Assembly (NCBI GenBank): GCA_021413845.1 | Contig: JAIOPP010000034.1 | Coordinates: forward strand, 1-64,000 | DNA from: Planctomycetia bacterium | GTDB lineage: Bacteria > Planctomycetota > Planctomycetia > Pirellulales > PNKZ01 | DNA length: 64,000 bases | Direction: 5' to 3' | Shown here: positions 10,683 to 19,640 of the stretch, piece after piece | Layout: each line of letters opens with the position of its first letter | How positions within the stretch are numbered: position 1 is the first letter of the stretch | Notes under the pieces: generated by a model | What the model was told of the DNA's origin: nothing | What the model saw: the letters and a program-made list of their open reading frames with translations, nothing else | Databases searched by the model: none | Position numbers and translations under genes: made by a program

Positions 10683-11393
10683 ATGAAGAATTGGTGGTCG
10701 GAGATCCGTACGTTCCTGCGCGAGTATCGCACGAACTTCAAACACACCGGCGCAGTGATGCCGAGCGGCGCATGCCTCGGCCGCGCGCTCGCGCGCTTCG
10801 TGCGCGAGCGTCAGCCGGTAGCCGTCGCTGCTTCGGCCGCTTCCGTCGATCTCGCTGCCTCCGTCGGTGGCGGATCCGCATGCTTCCGCATTCTCGAAGT
10901 CGGGCCCGGCACCGGCGCGGTCACGCGGCACATCGCCTCGGCCCTGCGCGCCGGCGATGCGCTCGATCTTTGTGAGCTGAACCCTTCGTTCGTCGCGATG
11001 CTGCGAGAGCGGCTCGTCGATGAGTCGCCGTTTTGCGACGTCGCGGATCAGGTGCGCATCTTTCATCATCCGATCGAAGAATTGCCGCACGACGTTTCCT
11101 ACGACCTCATCATCTCGGGCCTGCCGCTCAACAACTTCAACGTCGCCGAAGTCGAGCACATTCTCGGGCTCTTCGAGCGGCTTTTGAAGCCGAGCGGCAC
11201 CCTCTCGTTTTTCGAGTACATCGGCATACGCAAGATGCGCGCCGTCGTGAGCGATGCTCCCGGCCGCGAACGCTTGCGCGGCATCGGCCGAGCGATGGAC
11301 GGCATGCTCGCGCGCGGCGAGATCCATCGCGACCGCATTTGGCCGAACGTCCCGCCGGCTTACGTGCATCACGTCCGCTTCGGCAAAGGTTAG
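10683..11393 (+). CDS. SAM-dependent methyltransferase, phospholipid N-methyltransferase-like
   Basis: The 236-residue protein contains a class I methyltransferase fold. Motif I is FRILEVGPGTGAVTRHIAS (about residues 69-87), followed by the acidic loop LDLCELNPSFVAMLRERL and YDLIISGLPLNNF at the motif IV position. The beginning, FLREYRTNFKHTGAVMPSG, resembles bacterial phosphatidylethanolamine N-methyltransferases of the Rhodobacter PmtA type and the related rRNA dimethylase (KsgA) group; the SGLPLNNF block fits the PmtA-like group better than KsgA (NLPY). It would act at the inner membrane surface on phospholipid head groups if that assignment holds. A stretch rich in Ala and Ser at residues 43-62 is an insertion before motif I. 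Confidence 0.75.
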   Translation: MKNWWSEIRTFLREYRTNFKHTGAVMPSGACLGRALARFVRERQPVAVAASAASVDLAASVGGGSACFRILEVGPGTGAVTRHIASALRAGDALDLCELNPSFVAMLRERLVDESPFCDVADQVRIFHHPIEELPHDVSYDLIISGLPLNNFNVAEVEHILGLFERLLKPSGTLSFFEYIGIRKMRAVVSDAPGRERLRGIGRAMDGMLARGEIHRDRIWPNVPPAYVHHVRFGKG

Positions 11394-11501
11394 GCCCTTC
11401 GCCGGCCGAAGGCAGCTTGATAGCGCAGCCGGCGGCTAAATCCCGGAAAATGCTAAACGATCCCTTGGAATATTCAAAAAACGCCGATATTCGGTTGTAG
11501 T

Positions 11502-11738
11502 TTACTTTGAAATTGCTCGGCGTAGCCAAAGAAGACGGATCACTCCATACGCCGCGATGGCAATGCCCACCCAAAAGGCAATTCCAAGCACGGACAGGAC
11601 GAGATGGTCTCCTAGCATGCCGATTAGTCCGATCGGGTATATGAAGATCGCCACGATTGAGACAGCCGATACAAGCAAACCGTCGATGATGCGGCGCTTC
11701 GCGCTAGCTCGTTTCACTACTTTTTGTTCGTCATTCAT
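11502..11738 (-). CDS. Small two-helix membrane protein, unknown function
   Basis: A 78-residue open frame encodes a basic N-terminus (MNDEQKVVKRASAKRR), two hydrophobic segments (about residues 19-40 and 46-68) and a basic C-terminus ending LRRAISK. The pattern of two membrane helices with positive ends is typical of a genuine small inner-membrane protein rather than a chance frame, and no other gene covers this stretch. No family is recognised. The local base composition is lower in GC than the neighbours. Confidence 0.6.
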   Translation of the reverse strand: MNDEQKVVKRASAKRRIIDGLLVSAVSIVAIFIYPIGLIGMLGDHLVLSVLGIAFWVGIAIAAYGVIRLLWLRRAISK

Positions 11739-11940
11739 CTCCGCATCCTACCTCGCAACGCGGTAAAATTCCCGCATGCCCGATATTCCGAGCCCCGATC
11801 GGCTTGGAGCGGGGCTGATGGAGGAACGAGCCGATAGGAAAAGATAGTGCCGGCGAAAGCCCGACCCGTTATGATAAGAGTCCTGCTACGCCCCGCCTGC
11901 CGCTCCCCTGATTCCCCCTGCCTCCGCTCCACCCGCCCTG

Positions 11941-13320
11941 ATGACGAATATGGGATTCAACACCGAAGCAGCGTTCCACCGGCGGCAATGGCTGCGCGGC
12001 GGAGGTGCTGCGGCCGCCTCGTTGCTGGTGCCCAAGGTTCTCCAAGCCCGAGATAGCTCGACCAAGCCCGCCGGCAAGAACAAGTCGCCGGCGCGGGCCG
12101 CGATCGTCATCTATCTGCAGGGTGGCCTGTCGCACTACGAAAGCTTCGATCCGAAGCCCCTCGCGCCGAGCGCTTACCGCGGCGAATTCGATTCGATCGC
12201 CACGAAAGTTCCCGGCACGCACTTCTCCGAACATCTCCCGATGCTCGCCGCACGGGCCGACAAGTTCAACGTGCTGCGCAGCGTCTATGTCGATTCGCCG
12301 AGCCATCCGGTCGCGATCCACATGACCCTCACCGGTTGGGACATGCCCGGCGCCGATGTGGCCGGCAAAAACAAGAACACGACGAACCCTTCGATCGGTA
12401 GCTGGGTTGCCCGACTCAGAACCGAAAACAGCCGCGACTTGCCCCCCTACGTGGCGATCCCGCACGATGCTCAGTTGGGCATTCGCGTGCGCTACGCCAC
12501 GGCCGGCCTCCTGGGCTCGACCTACGAACCGCTCTTCGCCGGCTTGCCTCCCGACACGTCGACGGGCATCTACGAGCCGCCGCGCGATCTACGCTTAAGC
12601 ACCGGCATCGATTCGGCACGTCTCGAACAGCGGCTGTCGCTGCTCAACGCGATCGACCAACGAGCCCGCTGGTCGCAGCCGATCGCCTCGCTCGATCGCT
12701 ACCATCGTCGCGCGTACGACATGCTCGCCGGCGACGCCGCGGGCGCGGCTTTCGACTTGAGCAGGGAAAGCGCCGCCGACCGTGAGCGCTACGGCAACCA
12801 TCTGTGGGGCCAGCAAACGATTCTCGCCCGCCGCCTTGCCGAGTCGGGCGTGCCGTTCACGCTCGTCAACCTTACGCTCAACCAAGCGCACGGCCAGGAT
12901 TGGGATACGCATGTCGACAACTTCGGCATGATGAAGAATACGTTGCTGCCGCCGATGGAACGGGCCGTGAGCGCGCTGCTCGACGATCTCGAAGCCCGCG
13001 GGCTGCTCGATACGACGCTCGTCGCCATGTTCGGCGAGTTCGGTCGCACGCCGCAAATCAATGCCCAAGGAGGCCGCGACCATTGGGCCAAGGTTTGCTC
13101 GGTGATGCTCGCCGGCGGCGGCTTGAAAAAGGGAGTCGTGGTCGGGGCAAGTACTCGCGCCGGCGACGTTCCGCTCGATCGGCCGATCCACTTCAACGAC
13201 GTGCTCGCGACGATCTACCATCAGCTCGGGGTCTCGACCAGCGAAGTTCTTCACGACTCGCTCGGCCGCCCTTTCCCGGTCCTCGCCCACGGCGAACCGA
13301 TCCGCGAATTGCTCGCTTAG
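11941..13320 (+). CDS. DUF1501 protein (second copy, unpaired)
   Basis: The 459-residue protein carries a Tat-like leader (HRRQWLRGGGAAAASLL) and the DUF1501 pattern: AAIVIYLQGGLSHYESFDPK at the early metal site, QAHGQDWDTHVDN, VAMFGEFGRTPQIN and GGRDHWAKVCSVMLAGGG later. Compared with the copy at 5097-6557 it has no PSCyt1/DUF1549 partner beside it; its neighbours are a small membrane protein and endonuclease IV. An ATG at 11941 and another at 11950 (MGFNTEA) are both possible. The likely site of action is the periplasm; the substrate is unknown. Confidence 0.9.
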   Translation: MTNMGFNTEAAFHRRQWLRGGGAAAASLLVPKVLQARDSSTKPAGKNKSPARAAIVIYLQGGLSHYESFDPKPLAPSAYRGEFDSIATKVPGTHFSEHLPMLAARADKFNVLRSVYVDSPSHPVAIHMTLTGWDMPGADVAGKNKNTTNPSIGSWVARLRTENSRDLPPYVAIPHDAQLGIRVRYATAGLLGSTYEPLFAGLPPDTSTGIYEPPRDLRLSTGIDSARLEQRLSLLNAIDQRARWSQPIASLDRYHRRAYDMLAGDAAGAAFDLSRESAADRERYGNHLWGQQTILARRLAESGVPFTLVNLTLNQAHGQDWDTHVDNFGMMKNTLLPPMERAVSALLDDLEARGLLDTTLVAMFGEFGRTPQINAQGGRDHWAKVCSVMLAGGGLKKGVVVGASTRAGDVPLDRPIHFNDVLATIYHQLGVSTSEVLHDSLGRPFPVLAHGEPIRELLA

Positions 13321-13480
13321 CGCAGCGTTTCTCTCGGCGAGAGCTGCCCGGCGTTTATCTCGCGCCGAATGCGGCCAGGGCTGCCGAGGCGACCGGCACT
13401 CGCTATATTCATGGCTCCGTGCGGGTAGGCATCCCGCCGGCGTTCGCGTCCGTCTGTCGAAACCCTCGCGGAGTCCATGC

Positions 13481-14335
13481 GTGTCGATTCTCGGTGCCCA
13501 CATGTCGATTGCCGGCGGATACTACAAATCCGTAGAAGCTGCCGCGCATTGCGCGATGGATTGCGTGCAGCTGTTCACGAAGAACAACAACCAATGGCGG
13601 GCCAAAGAGATCAGCGAGGCCGAGGCGAAGGCGTTTCGGGATGCGCTCGCGAACTTGAAGATCACGCACCCGATCTCGCACGATTCGTACCTCATCAACC
13701 TCGCCGCTCCCGATGACGAACTCTGGCGCAAGTCGATCGACGCATTCGTCGTCGAGCTTCGTCGGGCCGATCAACTCGGCATTCCCTACGTCGTCACGCA
13801 TCCCGGTTCGTATACCTCGACGAGCGAAGCGGTCGGGCTGAAGCGCATTATCGCGGCGCTCGACGAAGTCCACGCGCAGACGACGGACGTCAAAGCCCAA
13901 TGTCTGTTGGAAACCACGGCCGGGCAGGGGACCAACCTCGGCAATAAGTTCGAGCATCTGGCCGAGATTCTCGCTGGGATCAAGCATGCCGAGCGGGTCG
14001 GCGTTTGCGTCGACACTTGCCATATCTTCGCCGCCGGCTATCCGCTCGGCACGCCTGAGGAATACGACGACACGTTTAAGAAGTTCGATCAAGCCATCGG
14101 CACGAAGCTGATTCGAGCCTTCCACTTGAACGACAGTAAGAAAGGACTCGGCTCGCGCGTCGACCGGCATGAGCACATCGGCGAAGGGATGCTCGGGCTC
14201 GAGCCGTTTCGCCATCTGCTGAATGACCCGCGCTTCAAAAAGATTCCGATGTATTTGGAAACCAACAAAGAAGAGCGCGACGGCGAAGAGATGGACGTCG
14301 TCAACTTGCGCACGCTCCGGAGCCTGATCGCTTAA
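13481..14335 (+). CDS. nfo: Endonuclease IV (apurinic/apyrimidinic endonuclease)
   Basis: The 284-residue protein is of standard length for Nfo, the zinc-dependent AP endonuclease that nicks 5' to abasic sites in base-excision repair. The zinc ligands are recognisable: His in ISHDSYLINLA, His in VVTHPGSYTS, Glu in CLLETTAGQG, Asp and His in CVDTCHIFAAGY, His in AFHLNDSK, Asp and His in SRVDRHEHIGEG, and Glu in MYLETNKE. The start is a GTG at 13481, because the conserved first strand (SILGAHMSIAGG) begins there and GGAG stands eight bases upstream; an ATG at 13502 would cut off the conserved GAHMS. Confidence 0.96.
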   Translation: MSILGAHMSIAGGYYKSVEAAAHCAMDCVQLFTKNNNQWRAKEISEAEAKAFRDALANLKITHPISHDSYLINLAAPDDELWRKSIDAFVVELRRADQLGIPYVVTHPGSYTSTSEAVGLKRIIAALDEVHAQTTDVKAQCLLETTAGQGTNLGNKFEHLAEILAGIKHAERVGVCVDTCHIFAAGYPLGTPEEYDDTFKKFDQAIGTKLIRAFHLNDSKKGLGSRVDRHEHIGEGMLGLEPFRHLLNDPRFKKIPMYLETNKEERDGEEMDVVNLRTLRSLIA

Positions 14336-14686
14336 CGCCGTGAGGAGCGAGCCAGACAGCTCGTCGGATCTGTTTGTCGAATCTGTCTGCCGGAGTCGCG
14401 GTGCTTCGCGTGCCGCGTGTGCCGGTTGCAGCAGCGGCGAAGAAAAAATCTTTGCCGAACCGCGTCGACCGCCGATGCGTAGAGCTTAACGCAGGGCGTG
14501 CAACCGAGGCTCGGCGGCCTCGCCGCGAGCGAAATCGGGCGAAAATCGGGTTTCTCCGTTTGTGCGGCGTGAAAATTTGACCCGCTTTAGGCGTCGGGTA
14601 GAATTAACGGCTGTCGGATTTGCGCATCGGCACCGATGCGGCGACGTCGCTCGTTTTCCAGCGGTCGGCATGGAAGGAAGGTCGCG
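14336..14686. other. Intergenic region, no gene seen
   Basis: This stretch of 351 bases lies between nfo and the GNAT gene on the same strand. A short frame at 14374-14580 has basic low-complexity content and no ribosome site. No hairpin, tRNA or recognised regulator site was found; it presumably carries the promoter of the acetyltransferase gene. Confidence 0.5.
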
Positions 14687-15286
14687 ATGGCCTTGACCTA
14701 TTTCAAACGCTACCGCATGGAGATCGACCTCAACAAGGTCGACTTCGCGCGTCATCGTCTGCCGTCGCCGTATCGTTTCGTGCCGTGGAACGCCGGCCTC
14801 ATCGCCACGCATGCCGAGACGAAGTATCTCAGCTTTCGGCATGAGATCGATGCCAACGTCTTTTCCTGTCTGGGCGACTACGACGGTTGTTATCGCCTAA
14901 TGACCGAGATCAGCCGCAAAGACGGCTTCCTTCCCGGCGCGACTTGGCTGCTCGCTCGCATCGACGGCGCGAACGACCCTTGGGCTCGCGGCGATATCGA
15001 TACCGACGCCCTGACGTTTTGCGGCACCGTGCAAGGGGTCGAAGACCGCTTCGGCTACGGCGCGATCCAGAACCTCGGCGTCGTGCCCGAGCATCGGGGC
15101 AACGGGCTCGGCAGCGTCCTTCTGTTGAAAGCCCTCGAAGGGTTCCGCCGCGCCGGCCTGAAGCGCGCGTATCTCGAAGTGACCGCGCAGAACGAAGGAG
15201 CCGTGCGGCTCTATCGCAAGCTCGGTTTCTCGAAGGCCCGCACCGTCTATAAAGCGGTCGAGCTCATGGGCGTGCCCGTTCGATAG
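14687..15286 (+). CDS. GNAT-family N-acetyltransferase
   Basis: The 199-residue protein shows the acetyl-CoA site of the GNAT fold: NLGVVPEHRGNGLGSVLLLK at about residues 131-150 contains the R-x-x-G-x-G/A signature, followed by YLEVTAQNEGAVRLYRKLGF, the usual fourth motif. The first 110 residues are more individual (TYFKRYRMEIDLNKVDF) and may form the substrate side. The start at 14687 is favoured because AAGGAAGG lies just upstream with good spacing. The substrate (protein N-terminus, amino acid or small amine) cannot be told. Confidence 0.88.
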   Translation: MALTYFKRYRMEIDLNKVDFARHRLPSPYRFVPWNAGLIATHAETKYLSFRHEIDANVFSCLGDYDGCYRLMTEISRKDGFLPGATWLLARIDGANDPWARGDIDTDALTFCGTVQGVEDRFGYGAIQNLGVVPEHRGNGLGSVLLLKALEGFRRAGLKRAYLEVTAQNEGAVRLYRKLGFSKARTVYKAVELMGVPVR

Positions 15287-15388
15287 CCGGCTTCTCAAGT
15301 TTCGAGCCCGGTCCTGGTTTCGTAAACGGCTGCGCTCCGCTACTCTGGGAGTGTCGCACAATGTTTCTTCCTGGCCGGTGCAGCGAAT

Positions 15389-15739
15389 ATGTTCAACTTC
15401 GAATATGAGAAGGTCGGCAAGAACGGCGACATCTTAGCCGTAGTGCTCTTCGGCACGATCGACGAGACCAACTACGAATATCTGTTGAAGTGCGTGGCCG
15501 AAGAGATTCTCGACGGTAGTAAGAAGCTCATCTTGAACTGCGAACAACTCACATACATTTCCAGCATGGGCCTCGGCATGCTCGTGCGAGTCCACTCGCG
15601 CATGAGAAAACTCGGCGGCGACGTCAAGCTGGCCGCCGTGCACAACACCGTCGCTCAAATCTTGAGCGTCGTCGGGCTGAACAAACTCTTCCACATCTAT
15701 CCCACCGTCGAAGCCGCAATCGCCTCCCACGACGCCTGA
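15389..15739 (+). CDS. STAS-domain anti-sigma factor antagonist
   Basis: A single STAS domain fills this 116-residue protein. The segment LILNCEQLTYISSMGLGMLV carries the Ser-Ser pair where SpoIIAA-type antagonists are phosphorylated, followed by HSRMRKLGGDVKLAAV and VGLNKLFHIYPTVEAAI, the usual end of the domain. Such proteins bind anti-sigma kinases (SpoIIAB/RsbW type) in a partner-switch; no kinase, phosphatase or sigma-factor gene lies beside it, so the partner must be elsewhere. Confidence 0.9.
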   Translation: MFNFEYEKVGKNGDILAVVLFGTIDETNYEYLLKCVAEEILDGSKKLILNCEQLTYISSMGLGMLVRVHSRMRKLGGDVKLAAVHNTVAQILSVVGLNKLFHIYPTVEAAIASHDA

Positions 15740-15881
15740 CGTGGACGTAATCAGCGGTTCGTGCCAGCTAGCACTCGGCGACTGATCTTCGCTCCCGCAG
15801 TCCGTGCGGATACGATTCGGCTTTCGTTGCCACCGGCCTCGGCAAGAGCCGTCGTCGGCACCCGATTGCGAAGTCCATTCG

Positions 15882-16913
15882 ATGCGAATTTTGAAACGTC
15901 GTCCGCTGTTCGTCGCCGCTCTCGTCACTCTGATTGCGGCATTCGGTTACGCCTGGGCCGTCGTCACGCCGACGGTCGGCGAGCCGTTCACGGTCGCGAC
16001 TCCGCCGGCCGGCAAGCCGCTCTGGACGTTCGGCTTCGTCGGCGATACGCAACAGGCCGACGATCGGCTCGATCCGTTGATGGCGAAGTTCGAGTCGCAC
16101 GACGTCGAATTCGTGCTGCACTTGGGAGACATGGTCGACGAAGCGGCGAGTGACATGGAATGGGACCGCCTCATCGCCGCGGCATTGAAACATCGGGTGC
16201 GCCTGATGCCGGTCGTCGGCAACCACGACGTCCGCACCGATTACGCCGACGACGGCTCGATACGCTTTCGTCAATACTTTCCCGACTTGCCGAACACGTT
16301 CTACCACTTTCGTCATCGGGGCGTGAACTTCCTTATGCTCAACTCCGAGCGCTCGTTTGCGCCTGGGAGCGAGCAAGCGAAGTTCCTCAAGTTTCATCTA
16401 GACCGGCAGCCCGGTACGGCGATCGCCTGTCTTCATCGCCCGACATTCACGGCCGACGATCGCGACACGGCCTCGATGCTGACGCGCCGGCTATGGCTCC
16501 ACGACGCACTAACGAAAACCGATGCCGTCGCAGTCGTTTCCGGCCACAACCATTACTACGATCGGACGAAGCCGCTCGATGGACTCACGTATATCGTGAG
16601 CGGCGGCGGAGGAGGGGCGACGCGCGAGACTCCCCAGCCACGCGACTTCACTGCCTCGCTTCATGCCGGCGAGCATCACTACGGAATCGCGCGCGTCTAC
16701 GACGACCGCATCGCCGTCGAAATTTTGACGCTCGACGACGGCCGAACGCTTGACGCTTTCGCCCTGCCGCTGAAGCCGACGGATCGAAAGCAAGGGGGCT
16801 ATCGTAATCGCCACAGTATGGAGCTGCCGCCGCTCGCCGAATTGCCCCAGTATCGGCGCGAAACGCTCGCGGCTCGTCGCGCGGAGCATGTCGGGATGCC
16901 GCGTCCTTGGTAG
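15882..16913 (+). CDS. Secreted metallophosphoesterase (calcineurin-like)
   Basis: The 343-residue product has a signal peptide or anchor (MRILKRRPLFVAALVTLIAA) and then a calcineurin-like phosphoesterase domain with the five metal-binding blocks in order: FGFVGDTQQ, LHLGDMVDEA, PVVGNHDVR, ACLHRPTF and VVSGHNHYYDR. The C-terminal part has a glycine run (SGGGGGATRE) and a basic tail. It likely acts in the periplasm on phosphomonoesters or phosphodiesters. The ATG at 15882 is chosen since it begins the signal peptide; an upstream in-frame start at 15804 would add a hydrophilic, Arg-rich extension with no family support. Confidence 0.9.
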   Translation: MRILKRRPLFVAALVTLIAAFGYAWAVVTPTVGEPFTVATPPAGKPLWTFGFVGDTQQADDRLDPLMAKFESHDVEFVLHLGDMVDEAASDMEWDRLIAAALKHRVRLMPVVGNHDVRTDYADDGSIRFRQYFPDLPNTFYHFRHRGVNFLMLNSERSFAPGSEQAKFLKFHLDRQPGTAIACLHRPTFTADDRDTASMLTRRLWLHDALTKTDAVAVVSGHNHYYDRTKPLDGLTYIVSGGGGGATRETPQPRDFTASLHAGEHHYGIARVYDDRIAVEILTLDDGRTLDAFALPLKPTDRKQGGYRNRHSMELPPLAELPQYRRETLAARRAEHVGMPRPW

Positions 16914-17032
16914 TTTCCGTCGAGCGGATCTCGCCGCGACCGCGAGACTAGGTTGCCTCGCGAGAGCATCGCCGATACCCTTGCGATTGTCCGCATCGCC
17001 TCGGTCGTCGCCTCACCCCGCAGAATCGAAAT

Positions 17033-18307
17033 ATGGCCGTTACCACTCCGTCGCCCGCTGCCGATCTCGCGCAAACCATCCATACGCATGAATTTCCGAA
17101 CGGCTTAGTGCTGCTTGCCGAGCCGATGCGCTCGCTGGAGTCGGCCGCCTTCACGATCCGTGTCCCCGGCGGGTGCGCTTATGAGCCCGACGGCCGTGGA
17201 GGGCTCGGCGTGATGATGGTCGACATGACGTTGCGCGGCGCCGGCGAACGCGATAGCCGGCAGTTCGTCGACGATCTCGACAACCTCGGCGTCGAGCGCG
17301 GTGAATCGGTTACGGATGCGCTGGCCGGCTATAGTGGCGCGACCCTTGCCAAGAACTTGTTGCCCGCGCTCGGCATCTACGCCGATGTGCTGCGCCGGGC
17401 CCATCTGCCGGAAGACGAGCTGGAGATGACCCGGCTCGGTGCGCTGCAAGACCTCAGCGGCGTCGACGATGAGCCGGGCCAAAAGGTGATGCAGGAACTT
17501 CGCAAGCTCCACTATCCTCACCCCTGGGGGCGCCGCAGCCAAGGCGAACGGGCTGCGTTGGAATCGATCTCGATCGCCGAAATTCAAACGCAGTACCGAA
17601 AATGCTTTCGCCCGAACGGCACGATCATCAGCGTCGCCGGGAAGATCGATTGGCCGCGAGTGCGCGACACGGTCGGCGAGTTGCTCGGCGATTGGTCGCC
17701 GGTCGACGCGGCTCCGATCGTAGAGACGCCGCGCTCCGTGCGACGCAATCACATTGCGCATGAATCGGACCAGACGCACATCGCCGTGGCCTACGACAGC
17801 GTCCCTTATCGAAGCCCCGACTACTTTCAGGCTTGGGGAGCGGTCGGCGTTTTGAGCGGCGGCATGAGTTCTCGCTTGTTCACGGAAGTGCGCGAGAAAC
17901 GTGGCCTCTGCTACACGGTCTATGCTTCTCAGGCGACGTTGAAGGATCGCGGAGCCGTGCTTTGCTATTCCGGCACGACAGCCGAACGTGCGCAAGAAAC
18001 GCTCGACGTGATGCTCGGCGAGTTGCGCCGCTTGGCGCTCGGCGTCGAGCAGCATGAGCTCGAACGACTCAAGGCGCGCATCAAGAGCGGCCTCATCATG
18101 CAACAAGAATCGAGTTCGTCGCGCAGTTCGTCGATGGCCCGCGATTGGTATCTGCTCGGCCGGGTACGGACGTTGGACGAAGTGAGCACGCTCGTCGACA
18201 CCCTCTCCGCCGAAAGCATCAACGACTATCTCGTTCAGAACCCGCCGCGCGACTTCACGATCGTCACGCTTGGTCAGAAGACTTTGGAGGTGCCTAGTGT
18301 CGGCTAA
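17033..18307 (+). CDS. M16 peptidase-like subunit without the zinc motif
   Basis: The 424-residue protein has the full M16 (insulinase/processing-peptidase) two-domain length but lacks the HxxEH zinc site: the equivalent stretch reads GLGVMMVDMTL. The second half is normal, with HIAVAYDSVPYRSPDYFQAW, GGMSSRLFTEVREKRGLCYT and VYASQATLKDRGA. It is therefore probably the non-catalytic partner of the M16 protein encoded next, like the alpha/beta pair of mitochondrial processing peptidase. Its stop codon overlaps the start of that gene by 11 bases, which points to coupled translation and a heterodimer made in equal amounts. Confidence 0.88.
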   Translation: MAVTTPSPAADLAQTIHTHEFPNGLVLLAEPMRSLESAAFTIRVPGGCAYEPDGRGGLGVMMVDMTLRGAGERDSRQFVDDLDNLGVERGESVTDALAGYSGATLAKNLLPALGIYADVLRRAHLPEDELEMTRLGALQDLSGVDDEPGQKVMQELRKLHYPHPWGRRSQGERAALESISIAEIQTQYRKCFRPNGTIISVAGKIDWPRVRDTVGELLGDWSPVDAAPIVETPRSVRRNHIAHESDQTHIAVAYDSVPYRSPDYFQAWGAVGVLSGGMSSRLFTEVREKRGLCYTVYASQATLKDRGAVLCYSGTTAERAQETLDVMLGELRRLALGVEQHELERLKARIKSGLIMQQESSSSRSSSMARDWYLLGRVRTLDEVSTLVDTLSAESINDYLVQNPPRDFTIVTLGQKTLEVPSVG

Positions 18308-19577
18308 TCAACCCGTGTCGGTAAGCAATGCGTCGGCTGCGCGCAAGCCGGTGCAATTCCGTAAGCAAGTCTTAGACAACGGGCTCGAGATCGTCGCCGA
18401 AGTGAACGACGAGGCCCGCAGCAGCTCGCTCGGCTTCTTCGTGCGAACCGGTGCGCGCGACGAAACCGACGACGTCGCCGGCGTGAGCCACTTCCTCGAA
18501 CACATGATGTTCAAAGGAACTCCTACACGCACGGCCGAGCAAGTGAACCTTGAGTTCGATGCGCTCGGGGCCGATTACAACGCTTTCACGAGCGAAGAGC
18601 AAACCGTGTACTACGCTTCGGTGTTGCCCGAATATCAGGGCCGCACGACGGAACTACTGGCCGACATGCTCCGCCCGTCGCTCCGCACCGAAGACTTCGA
18701 CACCGAGAAGAAAGTGATCGTCGAAGAGATTCGGATGTACCTCGATCAGCCGCCGTTCGGGGCCGACGACCTCGTGCGGTCGCTGCATTACGGCAAGCAC
18801 CCGCTCGGCCGGAGCGTGCTCGGCACGGTCGAGAGCATTGAAGCGTTGCCGGTCGACGCGATGCGGGCTTACTTCGAGCGCCGCTACTCGCCGACGAACA
18901 TCATGGTGGCCGCGGCCGGTAAGATCGATTTCGACAAGCTGGTCGAAGACGTGCATCGCTACTGCCACGCCTGGCAGCGCATCGAGACGGAGCGCGACAT
19001 TACGACGGCCGTCGGCGAGCGCAAGTTTCAGGTGTTGCATAAGCCGAAGTCGACGCAAGAATATGTCATTCAAGTGGCCGATGCCCCTTCGTCGACCGAC
19101 GCCGATCGGTATGCCGCGAAGATTCTTACCGTCATTCTCGGCGACGACAGCGGCAGTCGATTCTTCTGGGAGATCGTCGATCCCGGCTTGGCGGAAAGCG
19201 CGAGCCTCTCGCATCACGACGGCCAAGGTTCCGGAGCGTTCATCGGATATCTGGCGTGCGACCCGGAGTTGGCGGCCGACAACTTGCAGCGCCTCGCGAA
19301 GATTTATGCCGACGTCGAAGCCGGCGGCGTGACCGAAACCGAACTCGCGCAAGCGAAGAGCAAGCTCAACTCGCGCGTCGTGTTGTCGGGCGAACGACCC
19401 CGCGGCCGGCTCTTCAACATCGGCGGCAATTGGATGCAACGCCGCGAATACCGCACGATCCACGACGACCTCGAAGCGGTCGACAGGATCACGACGGCCG
19501 ATCTGGCGGCCGTCGTGAAGAAATGGCCGCTGACGAAGAACACGACCGTCGTCGTCGGCCCGCTGGAAACGATTTAA
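18297..19577 (+). CDS. M16 zinc peptidase, catalytic subunit
   Basis: The 426-residue protein carries the inverted zinc motif H65-F-L-E-H69 in GVSHFLEHMMFKGT and the further Glu in KKVIVEEIRMYLDQPP. It belongs to the processing-protease branch of M16. The start is a GTG at 18297, inside the last codons of the preceding gene; GGAGG at 18286-18290 sits six bases before it. The downstream half contains LTVILGDDSGSRFFWEIVDP, the usual second domain. The pair probably forms a clamshell heterodimer that degrades or trims peptides; whether it works in the cytoplasm or elsewhere is not shown, as neither protein has a signal peptide. Confidence 0.92.
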   Translation: MSANQPVSVSNASAARKPVQFRKQVLDNGLEIVAEVNDEARSSSLGFFVRTGARDETDDVAGVSHFLEHMMFKGTPTRTAEQVNLEFDALGADYNAFTSEEQTVYYASVLPEYQGRTTELLADMLRPSLRTEDFDTEKKVIVEEIRMYLDQPPFGADDLVRSLHYGKHPLGRSVLGTVESIEALPVDAMRAYFERRYSPTNIMVAAAGKIDFDKLVEDVHRYCHAWQRIETERDITTAVGERKFQVLHKPKSTQEYVIQVADAPSSTDADRYAAKILTVILGDDSGSRFFWEIVDPGLAESASLSHHDGQGSGAFIGYLACDPELAADNLQRLAKIYADVEAGGVTETELAQAKSKLNSRVVLSGERPRGRLFNIGGNWMQRREYRTIHDDLEAVDRITTADLAAVVKKWPLTKNTTVVVGPLETI

Positions 19578-19593
19578 GGGAACGATTCGATTT

Positions 19594-19636
19594 AAGGGGA
19601 CATTCTACTTTAATCATTAAAGTAGAATGTCCCCTT
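19594..19636. repeat. Perfect 43-bp palindrome between convergent genes
   Basis: Arms of 21 bases (19594-19614 and 19616-19636) pair perfectly around a single central base. The arm contains GGGGACATTCTACTTTA. It lies 17 bases after the M16 gene and four bases before the pseudopilin stop, so it may serve as a two-way terminator. The sequence resembles dispersed palindromes that occur near REP-associated tyrosine transposases in other bacteria; that resemblance is from memory. Confidence 0.85.
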
Positions 19637-19640
19637 TTCG

